Part shown: positions 8,203 through 14,391 of the stretch, in pieces
How the letters are laid out: the number at the start of each line of letters is the position of its first letter
Numbering within the stretch: the stretch's first letter is position 1
Assembly (NCBI GenBank): GCA_017464225.1
Contig: JAFUDW010000074.1
Location: forward strand, 1 to 25,523
DNA from: Clostridia bacterium
GTDB taxonomy: Bacteria; Bacillota_A; Clostridia; Christensenellales; Aristaeellaceae
DNA length: 25,523 nt
Direction of reading: 5' to 3'
The notes under the pieces: generated by a model
What the model was told of the DNA's origin: nothing
Database searches by the model: none
The model's input: only the letters and a program-made list of their open reading frames with translations
Position numbers and translations under genes: made by a program

Positions 8203-9015
8203 TCAGGCGGCGGGTTCTTCCGCGGTCTCCGTCACCTGTTCCACGGTTTCAACCAGATCGCTCAGGTCGGTGGCCTCATCGGTCACGACGCCGGTGATGG
8301 CGTCGCGGCGGGCGCAGAAGGCGCACAGGCGGGTGCGGTTGGCGGCGATGGCCTGCTCCACGCTGCCCTGCACCAGCTCCTCGGTGCGGTTCAGCGCCTG
8401 GCAGTCCTCATGGGTGTGGTACACCTTGCCGCCCACGCTGTTGGTCCAGAGCACCTGGCCGGTGATGGCGGCCATGGCGGCCTCCTTCTGCTCGGCGGAA
8501 ACGGGGTTCCAATCATAGCCCAGCAGGCCGCCGATGATCAGCATGATGGCGGCGCAGGCAACGCCCACCACCTTCATCTTTTTATCGGCATTCTTGTTGG
8601 TGAGCAGCAGCACGATGAAGGGCACGAAGCACACGATGGTCATGATCAGGCCCATATTATTCCACAGCCAGAATTTGACCTTGTTCTTTTCGGAAGCGGG
8701 CTTGATATGGTTGGCCTTTTTCCAGAGCTGGCTGCCGATGATCAGGCATACCAGATCGAGCACCAGGAAGGCGATCATCTGGTACAGGGTGGGCATGAAT
8801 TTGAGATCGACTTTGCCAAAGGTGACCAGCACGGCCAGCACCTCAAAGCCGATGGCCAGCAGCCAGAGCACGATGGCGCCAATGCGGTAAGGCGTGGCGC
8901 TTCCCACGGGCGCGGCGGCCTTTTTGGCGGCCAGGTTGGCGGCGGCAGCCTCTTCCTTGCTCATGTGCTCTCCGGTGGTCGCGGATACAATTTTATGTTC
9001 CTTCTTCTCGGACAT
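8203..9015 (-). CDS. Four-helix membrane protein with a C-terminal His/Cys (zinc-ribbon-like) domain
   Basis: This is a 270-residue protein of unknown function. A charged Ala/Lys-rich N-terminus (1-42) precedes four predicted membrane helices (about 45-67, 76-95, 115-139, 147-166). A soluble tail follows, containing VYHTHEDCQAL (H200, C205) and CAFC (C231, C234). That HxxxxC...CxxC spacing recalls the small metal-binding module with the pattern YHxxxC..L...CxxC, so zinc binding is likely but inferred. The last 30 residues are acidic. The start at 9015 is preferred because GGGAG lies 8 bases upstream. An in-frame ATG at 9063 has no ribosome binding site and lies at the promoter itself. The gene is divergent from the DUF937-like gene. 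Confidence 0.8.
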   Translation of the reverse strand: MSEKKEHKIVSATTGEHMSKEEAAAANLAAKKAAAPVGSATPYRIGAIVLWLLAIGFEVLAVLVTFGKVDLKFMPTLYQMIAFLVLDLVCLIIGSQLWKKANHIKPASEKNKVKFWLWNNMGLIMTIVCFVPFIVLLLTNKNADKKMKVVGVACAAIMLIIGGLLGYDWNPVSAEQKEAAMAAITGQVLWTNSVGGKVYHTHEDCQALNRTEELVQGSVEQAIAANRTRLCAFCARRDAITGVVTDEATDLSDLVETVEQVTETAEEPAA

Positions 9016-9061
9016 GGTTTTCACTCCCGTCTTTTTCAAGATATTGTGTTTCACATGTTTC

Positions 9062-9089
9062 ATTATACATATTTTTTGTGGTTTTTCAA
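9062..9089 (-). promoter_or_regulatory. SigA-type promoter of the four-helix membrane protein gene
   Basis: On the minus strand: TTGAAA (9084-9089), a 16-base spacer, TATAAT (9062-9067). The transcript would start near 9055. This excludes translation from the upstream ATG at 9063 and supports the start at 9015. Confidence 0.75.
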
Positions 9090-9107
9090 TAAAAGATTAA
9101 AACTTTA

Positions 9108-9137
9108 TTGACGAAACGCCCCCGGAAGGCGCATAAT
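9108..9137 (+). promoter_or_regulatory. SigA-type promoter of the DUF937-like / Nudix pair
   Basis: TTGACG (9108-9113), an 18-base spacer, CATAAT (9132-9137). It lies about 34 bases upstream of the ATG at 9172 and is back to back with the minus-strand promoter at 9062-9089. Confidence 0.65.
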
Positions 9138-9171
9138 TGAAAAAAAAGAAACGAAAGGGGTTTCCTGTTAT

Positions 9172-9999
9172 ATGGCAAACGATCAGGAATTCATCGCATA
9201 TTTGCCCGAGGACGATATGATGGAGGAAATCGGCCGGCGCAGCGGCGTATCCGGCGAACAGGCGCGGGGCGTACTGGACAGCCTGCTGCCCCTGCTCTCC
9301 GGCGGCGCAAGCACCCAGGCGGCCAGCCAGGCCGCGGCCCAGAAGACCGGCCTTGACCTGGCCACCGTGCTCAAGGTGGTGGCGGCTGCCGCTCCGCTGC
9401 TTATGAGCCTGACCAGCACCGATACCAGCAGCAACGGCGCCTCCGGCGGCCTTGGCAGCCTGCTGAGCGGGCTTCTGGGCGGCGGGAGCAGCGCGTCCTC
9501 CGGCTCCTCCGGCGGACTGGGCAGCCTGCTGGGCGGCCTATTTGGAGGCGGGAGCGCTTCCACGTCTTCTTCCTCTTCTTCCTCCGCCAACGCTTCCGGC
9601 GGGCTGGGCGGCCTGCTGGGCGGGCTGCTGAACCTGACCAGCACCGATACCAGCGGCACAGCGTCCACGGACACCACAGCCGCGCCCGCGGGCACCACGG
9701 TGATCAAGAATCCCAATAAGAAAACCACCGCCAAGAAAAAGACCTCCACGGCTGCGAAGAAGACCTCCTCGACAGCTAAGAAGACCTCCGCCACTGCTAA
9801 GAAGGAGACCTCCACGGCAGCAAAGAAGACCTCTTCCACAGCCAAGAAGACTTCCACCGCCGCAAAGAAAGAGACCTCCTCGACAGCTAAGAAAACCTCC
9901 ACCACCGCAAAGAAAGAGACCTCCACGGCGGCAAAAAAGACTTCTTCCACAGCGAAGAAGACCACCTCCGCCGCCGCAAAGAAAAAGACGGGCAAATGA
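9172..9999 (+). CDS. DUF937-like protein with a histone-H1-like Lys/Ala/Thr tail
   Basis: This 275-residue protein has three parts. Residues 1-80 are helical and Ala/Leu-rich, resembling the DUF937 (YidB-like) family. Residues 81-176 are low complexity, with three Gly-Leu blocks of the type GGLGSLLxGLLGGG separated by serine runs. Residues 178-275 are a strongly basic tail with 12 AKK motifs (units such as STAKKT, TAAKKE). Tails like this occur in histone H1-like bacterial DNA-binding proteins, so nucleic-acid or polyanion binding is plausible but inferred. There is no signal peptide or membrane helix. The ATG is preceded by AAAGGGG about 11 bases upstream. The stop overlaps the start of the Nudix gene (ATGA), indicating coupled translation. 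The repetitive tail is liable to length variation. Confidence 0.8.
   Translation: MANDQEFIAYLPEDDMMEEIGRRSGVSGEQARGVLDSLLPLLSGGASTQAASQAAAQKTGLDLATVLKVVAAAAPLLMSLTSTDTSSNGASGGLGSLLSGLLGGGSSASSGSSGGLGSLLGGLFGGGSASTSSSSSSSANASGGLGGLLGGLLNLTSTDTSGTASTDTTAAPAGTTVIKNPNKKTTAKKKTSTAAKKTSSTAKKTSATAKKETSTAAKKTSSTAKKTSTAAKKETSSTAKKTSTTAKKETSTAAKKTSSTAKKTTSAAAKKKTGK
9703..9996 (+). repeat. Repetitive coding tail (AKK/TS units)
   Basis: About 98 codons of short degenerate repeats encode Lys-, Ala-, Thr- and Ser-rich units with 12 copies of AKK. Synonymous variation among units is limited, as expected if the tract expands and contracts by slippage or recombination. Confidence 0.75.
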
Positions 10000-10586
10000 C
10001 GGGCGATCAGGAAAGCCGGCAAGCGCTGATCGCGCAACTGCAGCGCTACACGCCCTATAACGCCCAGGAAGCGCACGACAGGCAGCAAATCCTGGCCAGC
10101 CTGGAGCGCTTTCCCAATATCTTTTCCCGGGAAAACACGCTGGCGCATATGACGGCCTCGGCCTGGGTGGTCAACCCCGCCCGGGACAGGGTGCTGATGG
10201 CCTATCACAACATCTACAAAAGCTGGAGCTGGCTGGGCGGCCATGCCGACGGCGAATGCGATCTGCTGTCCGTGGCGCTTCGGGAGGTGACAGAGGAAAG
10301 CGGCATCCTCCGGGTGCGCCCGCTTTCACCTTTCCCCTTCTCGGTGGAATCGCTGACGGTGGACGGTCATATCCGTCGCGGCCAATATGTATCCTCCCAC
10401 CTGCATCTGAACGTTACCTACCTGCTGGAAGCCGATGATACCGCCCAGACAGCCGTAAAACCCGACGAAAACAGCGCCGTGGGCTGGTTTTTGCCCGAGG
10501 AAGCCGTAAGGGCCAGCAGCGAACCGTGGTTTCGTGAAAACATATACGCAAAGCTCAACGAAAAGCTGAAAAGCTTTCGGGAGTAA
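9996..10586 (+). CDS. Nudix hydrolase
   Basis: This 196-residue cytoplasmic hydrolase is expected to cleave a nucleoside diphosphate linked to another moiety; the substrate is unknown. The Nudix box starts at G82 (GHADGEC) and ends REVTEESGI (96-104), with the metal-binding glutamates E97, E100 and E101 present. The usual first glutamate of the box is a cysteine (C88), with E87 next to it. The preceding strand (TASAWVVNP...VLMAYH) and GGH context fit the family. The start overlaps the stop of the DUF937-like gene by ATGA, so the two are probably coupled. Confidence 0.88.
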   Translation: MTGDQESRQALIAQLQRYTPYNAQEAHDRQQILASLERFPNIFSRENTLAHMTASAWVVNPARDRVLMAYHNIYKSWSWLGGHADGECDLLSVALREVTEESGILRVRPLSPFPFSVESLTVDGHIRRGQYVSSHLHLNVTYLLEADDTAQTAVKPDENSAVGWFLPEEAVRASSEPWFRENIYAKLNEKLKSFRE

Positions 10587-10598
10587 ATGAAAGCTTTT
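10569..10598 (+). terminator. Possible weak terminator after the Nudix gene
   Basis: AAAAGCTTTC (10569-10578) is an exact inverted copy of GAAAGCTTTT (10589-10598), with a 10-base loop containing the stop codon. The stem is A+T rich and the T-run is short, so termination would be leaky. Confidence 0.35.
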
Positions 10599-10758
10599 TC
10601 ATTGACCCGATCCATACGCTGCCGTTCGCCGCAGGCGCGATGGCGATGACGGAAAGCATTTTCCTGATAAAGTGCAAGGCAAAGCCGGTCAAAGCGCCGC
10701 CTCACTGTCAGCAAGCAGATGGAACCTGGGAAACGCTGTCCCGGAAAGGAGTCTGACC

Positions 10759-11700
10759 ATGGCCATGAAAGACCTGCCGCGCGTATCCCTGGGCGTTTTT
10801 CCAACGCCCATCCAGCGCCTGGACAATATCAGCCATATACTGAAAACCAACATTTATATCAAGCGCGACGATCTGACAGGCATGGGGTTGGGCGGCAACA
10901 AAGTGCGCAAGCTTGAATTCCTGCTGGCCGACGCCAAAGCCCAAGGCGCTGAAATCGTGTTCACCACCGGCGGCGCTCAATCCAACCATGCCATGCTCAC
11001 CGCTGCCTGCGCCCTGAAAATGGGCATGACGCCCATCCTGATACTAAAAAAGCGCGGCGTGACCGCCATGAAGGGCAATCAGCTATTGGAAAAGCTGATG
11101 GGCGTAGACGTTCGTTTTCTGGACACCGACGATTATGCCGATATCTACGCCGAAATGGATCGAGTGGGCGCTGCCCTTGGAAAACTCTATTATAAGATCC
11201 CCTGCGGCGGCTCCAACGCCTTGGGCACGGTGGGCTATGTGGCGTGCGCTCGGGAAATTGCCGGGCAAAGCATTCATTTTGACCATATCATCTGTGCGGA
11301 AGGCAGCGGCGGCACTATGGCCGGGCTGGCTCTGGGCGCCAAGCTTTTCCTGCCCGGAACGCGGGTACACGGCATGATGGTGGATACCGATCCTTTTGAT
11401 CGGATCACACCGGCGCTGATGCGGGAGGCCGCCGAGCTGCTGGGCGAAAGCACGCAAATAAGCCCAGCGGATTATGATCTGCGGGATGTATGCGGCCCGG
11501 GCTATGCCATCCCCTCCCCTGAGGGCAATGCAGCGATCTCCCTGATGGCATCCAAGGAAGGGCTCTTTCTGGATCCTGTGTATACAGGAAAGGCCTTCGC
11601 CGGGCTCATTGCCATGGCCCAGGAAGGCGCTTTCAAGCCGGAGGATAACGTGCTGTTCCTGCACTCCGGCGGCGCAGGCGGGCTGTTTGCGCTGGATTGA
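10759..11700 (+). CDS. dcyD: D-cysteine desulfhydrase-like PLP enzyme (ACC deaminase family)
   Basis: This 313-residue pyridoxal-phosphate enzyme belongs to the D-cysteine desulfhydrase / ACC deaminase family. The likely reaction is D-cysteine to pyruvate, H2S and ammonia, in the cytoplasm. GGNKVRKLE contains the PLP lysine K48, and GGAQSNHA contains the conserved serine S75. Near the C-terminus the sequence reads DPVYTGKA and LHSGGAGGLFAL. ACC deaminases have VYEGK and HLGG there, whereas desulfhydrases have VYTGK and a Thr/Ser, so the desulfhydrase call is preferred. The start at 10759 has GGAAAGGAG about 7 bases upstream; the open frame extends 29 codons further without a better site. It lies 172 bases after the Nudix gene, with no clear promoter seen. 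Confidence 0.82.
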   Translation: MAMKDLPRVSLGVFPTPIQRLDNISHILKTNIYIKRDDLTGMGLGGNKVRKLEFLLADAKAQGAEIVFTTGGAQSNHAMLTAACALKMGMTPILILKKRGVTAMKGNQLLEKLMGVDVRFLDTDDYADIYAEMDRVGAALGKLYYKIPCGGSNALGTVGYVACAREIAGQSIHFDHIICAEGSGGTMAGLALGAKLFLPGTRVHGMMVDTDPFDRITPALMREAAELLGESTQISPADYDLRDVCGPGYAIPSPEGNAAISLMASKEGLFLDPVYTGKAFAGLIAMAQEGAFKPEDNVLFLHSGGAGGLFALD

Positions 11701-11835
11701 TGCAATCGAAATCACGAAGAGAGGGGAAAACGTTAGAGGCCTCCGCGATCCGGGGCCTACCGGCCCGCCCTCGCTGAAAATAATCCGCCGGATTTGTGCC
11801 AAAGGCCCTGGAATCAATGCCTCCCCAGCAGGGTT

Positions 11836-11858
11836 GATAAGGGGCAGCGCCCCTTATC
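11836..11858. terminator. Perfect hairpin between convergent genes
   Basis: GATAAGGGGC (11836-11845), loop AGC, GCCCCTTATC (11849-11858). It sits between the plus-strand gene ending at 11700 and the minus-strand gene ending at 11883. Neither strand has a T-run right after it, so it may be a REP-like palindrome or mRNA 3' end stabiliser instead. The rest of 11701-11882 shows no gene. Confidence 0.4.
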
Positions 11859-11882
11859 GCACCTCACATTCTCGATTTGCTT

Positions 11883-12185
11883 TCACACGCCGCGCGATGC
11901 GCTTTTCCCGTCGATGATGACCACGTTCAGGGGCTCTATATCGATTTTCTCCCAAACGTGTTCCAGCACGTAGGGCTCCTGCGCCAGATAGGCGTCCACG
12001 TCCTCCCGTGAAGGGTAATCCAGGATCAGCACCGAGCCCTTCATTTTTCCCGCGTCGTCCAGCAGACCACCCGCGCAGATGATGTGCTCGCTCATTTTGC
12101 CCATGCCCTCCAGATGGCGAGGCCGGACGGCCATACGCTTTTCCAGCATTCCCGCGCCGTCATAAGCTTTGATGATGAACTGCAT
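11883..12185 (-). CDS. YciI-like protein
   Basis: This 100-residue protein matches the YciI-related family (ferredoxin-like alpha/beta fold). It has the N-terminal strand MQFIIKAYD, the family's RPRHLEGM helix with H24, GGLLDDAGKMKGSV with D43/D44, and PSREDVDAYLAQEPYV near the C-terminus. A His-Asp pair is thought to form the active site in this family, but the reaction is unknown in most members. It begins 27 bases after the S9 peptidase stop on the same strand, so the two probably share a transcript. AAAGGGG lies about 9 bases upstream of its ATG. Confidence 0.85.
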   Translation of the reverse strand: MQFIIKAYDGAGMLEKRMAVRPRHLEGMGKMSEHIICAGGLLDDAGKMKGSVLILDYPSREDVDAYLAQEPYVLEHVWEKIDIEPLNVVIIDGKSASRGV

Positions 12186-12212
12186 ATCGTTTTTCCCCTT
12201 TCTGTTTTCATT

Positions 12213-14207
12213 TTACGCTTTGGCATGCTTTTCAAACCATTCCGTGATCTCCTTCAGGCGGCGCACCCTGTGCTTGGGCTTTCCAGAGCGTGAAAGCTCA
12301 TGGTTTTCGCCTTTGAAAATCACCATACGGGTTTCAACGCCGTTCTGAACAAGCGCCTGCATCATCTGCATGCCCTCCGGCAGGGGGCAGCGATAATCCT
12401 CCTCGCTATGGATGAACAGCGTGGGGGTTTTTGCGTTGCCGGCGTATTTCAGCGGAGAGTGCGCCCAGAGCGCTTCGGTATTCTTATCGCCAAACAATCC
12501 CCGCGTCCCGCACTGATCGGGCCCGAAGAATCCGCCAATATCGGATATAAAGCTCATGGAGACCCAGTTGGCGATGGAACGCTGGCTTGCCGCGCAGCAG
12601 AAACGATCGGTATGGCCGACGATCCAGTTGGTCATAAACCCGCCGTAACTGCCGCCGGTCTCGCAAAGGCGGGCAGGATCGATATTGGGATAGGCTTTCA
12701 GCACCGCGTCGGTAAAGTCCATCAAATTCTGATAATCGGTCCCGCCGTAATCTCCCCGGATATCGGCAAAGGCGTCCCCCCGTCCGTCAGAACCCTTGAT
12801 ATTGGTGAAAAACACCACAAACCCGCGGGAAACCCACAGCTGCATTTCATGGAAGAAGGTTTCGCCGTATGCACAGCGTGGGCCGCCGTGCACATCCAGC
12901 ACAGCGGGATATTTTTTTCTGGGCGAATAATCCTGAGGCAGCAGCACCCAGCCGCGAAGGTCAAGACCGCAGGAAGTATAATCCAGCCGCTGAGGCGCGG
13001 CCACATAACGGTCCTTCAGCGCTTCCTCATTCAGATGGGTGATCTGCGTCATCCCGCTCCCATCCCGATTCATTTCAAAAACCTCAGCCACATGATCCCA
13101 GCCCTGGTAGACCACGGCGATCTTTTCGCTGCAGGCGGTCATGGTGCAGGTCAGGCCCTCCTGCTCCCACAGCGTGCGGCAGGCAAGCCCGCCATCCGCT
13201 CCGGGCGTCAGGGCAAAAATGGCGTTATGCGCCTCAACGGTCGCAAGGGTCAGGTATTCGCCCTCTCCGGCATAATCGCCACCGTGGCCCTCCGCCGTAT
13301 CCCCCAGCACGCTGGAATACAGAGAAACCGGCGGCACATAGGCTTTGCGCACGCTGTTTTTGCTCACAGCGCAGATATCGGGCGTTTGGTTGACGCCATA
13401 GGCTTTCATATCGCTGACCTGGGCATAAAGCTTTCCATTCAGCGTAAACAGCCCGCCAAACGATAATCCGCTTTTGCGCCACAGCGTTTCGCCCTTTCCT
13501 GTGGCGGCATTCCAGGCGTACAGCTGATTATACAGCGATTCCAGCCCTTGCTTGGCCGCCCCGGCATAATAGACGGTATCGCCCTCCACGCAAAAGCTGT
13601 CCACGCTGAAAGCGGGCGCCGTCAGCCGCTTGCAAACGGCCTTTCCCTCCTTTTCCCTGATCAGAAAAAGGGCCGTGCGGCGTCCATTCACATAGCCCGC
13701 GCCGTTAAACCAGTACGGCACCTCATCCACCACGTGGTAATCTTCCTCGGCTTTTTCGGCCTCCGCTTTCTCCTTGCGTTTCTCCGGCGAATCCAGATAA
13801 GCGTCCGGATCGCCAGCGCGGATGCCGCCCGTGGCGATATAGCCCTCCGTCAGCTTCTCCATTTTGCGCAAGCCGAAGGGCAGCGTCAGCCAGGGCTGGG
13901 CCTCGCCGCCCGCCATTGACAGCCTGAACAGCTCGGTGATGCCCGGCGCGGCGTCCGGCAGCGCGCGGCGAAGGATCAGTGTTTCAGGATCATCCCATAA
14001 AACGATATTGGCGTCGATCGACCAGGTGACCCTGCGCGCCTTTTCGCCTTTGGCGATATAAACGTCTGTATGGTATTCGTTCTTCTCCAAATCCATGCGC
14101 GTTACTTCAAAAGCAAGATATTTTCCATCCGGGCTGTAATGGAGATTGGATGGGATCTGATACAGCGCAATATCCTCCATTGCGATGGGTTTGCGTTTGG
14201 CAGGCAT
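12213..14207 (-). CDS. S9 family serine peptidase (acylaminoacyl-peptidase / prolyl oligopeptidase type)
   Basis: This 664-residue peptidase is cytoplasmic, with no signal peptide. An N-terminal beta-propeller-like region (about 10-400) has WD-like repeats such as YSPDGKYLAFEVT. It is followed by the alpha/beta-hydrolase domain. The catalytic triad is visible: S520 in GGSYGGF, D604 in EEDYRCP and H636 in GENHELS, with the order and spacing of S9C enzymes. HGGPRCAYGE supplies the oxyanion region. It probably degrades imported or internal peptides. The start at 14207 has GGAGGT 7 bases upstream and a promoter upstream; the open frame runs 46 codons further but that part overlaps the promoter. 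It leads a two-gene unit with the YciI-like gene. Confidence 0.92.
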   Translation of the reverse strand: MPAKRKPIAMEDIALYQIPSNLHYSPDGKYLAFEVTRMDLEKNEYHTDVYIAKGEKARRVTWSIDANIVLWDDPETLILRRALPDAAPGITELFRLSMAGGEAQPWLTLPFGLRKMEKLTEGYIATGGIRAGDPDAYLDSPEKRKEKAEAEKAEEDYHVVDEVPYWFNGAGYVNGRRTALFLIREKEGKAVCKRLTAPAFSVDSFCVEGDTVYYAGAAKQGLESLYNQLYAWNAATGKGETLWRKSGLSFGGLFTLNGKLYAQVSDMKAYGVNQTPDICAVSKNSVRKAYVPPVSLYSSVLGDTAEGHGGDYAGEGEYLTLATVEAHNAIFALTPGADGGLACRTLWEQEGLTCTMTACSEKIAVVYQGWDHVAEVFEMNRDGSGMTQITHLNEEALKDRYVAAPQRLDYTSCGLDLRGWVLLPQDYSPRKKYPAVLDVHGGPRCAYGETFFHEMQLWVSRGFVVFFTNIKGSDGRGDAFADIRGDYGGTDYQNLMDFTDAVLKAYPNIDPARLCETGGSYGGFMTNWIVGHTDRFCCAASQRSIANWVSMSFISDIGGFFGPDQCGTRGLFGDKNTEALWAHSPLKYAGNAKTPTLFIHSEEDYRCPLPEGMQMMQALVQNGVETRMVIFKGENHELSRSGKPKHRVRRLKEITEWFEKHAKA

Positions 14208-14265
14208 AAGTATGACCTCCTTGATATGCATAAGAATAAGACGCTTCGTTTTGTTTTCCGGGCTT

Positions 14266-14294
14266 ATTTTATCACAAAGCGGCTGTTCCATCAA
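14266..14294 (-). promoter_or_regulatory. SigA-type promoter of the S9 peptidase / YciI unit
   Basis: On the minus strand: TTGATG (14289-14294), a 17-base spacer, TAAAAT (14266-14271). The leader would be about 50 bases and ends in GGAGGT before the ATG at 14207. Confidence 0.7.
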
Positions 14295-14323
14295 TATCGA
14301 AAGCGAGCTTGTCCATGAAGGAA

Positions 14324-14366
14324 ATGAGAAACAACCATCCGTCAAAATGCTCGAGGGATGGTTGTT
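14324..14366 (-). terminator. Terminator of the sugar-use operon, after the GH31 gene
   Basis: AACAACCATCC (14330-14340) pairs exactly with GGATGGTTGTT (14356-14366) around a 15-base loop. On the minus strand it is followed by TTCTCATTTCC, a loose T-rich tail. It lies 26 bases past the stop at 14392. Confidence 0.6.
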
Positions 14367-14391
14367 CGCTCATAAATATCTGTCCGTGCTG

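Noticed and set aside
9016..9063. Upstream ATG at 9063 for the four-helix membrane protein
   Set aside because: It has no ribosome binding site and lies next to the -10 element, upstream of the predicted transcript start.
9183..10244. A minus-strand open frame rich in Val, Phe and Pro
   Set aside because: It is the complement of the repetitive AKK tail and Gly/Ser linker; its repeats simply mirror the real gene.
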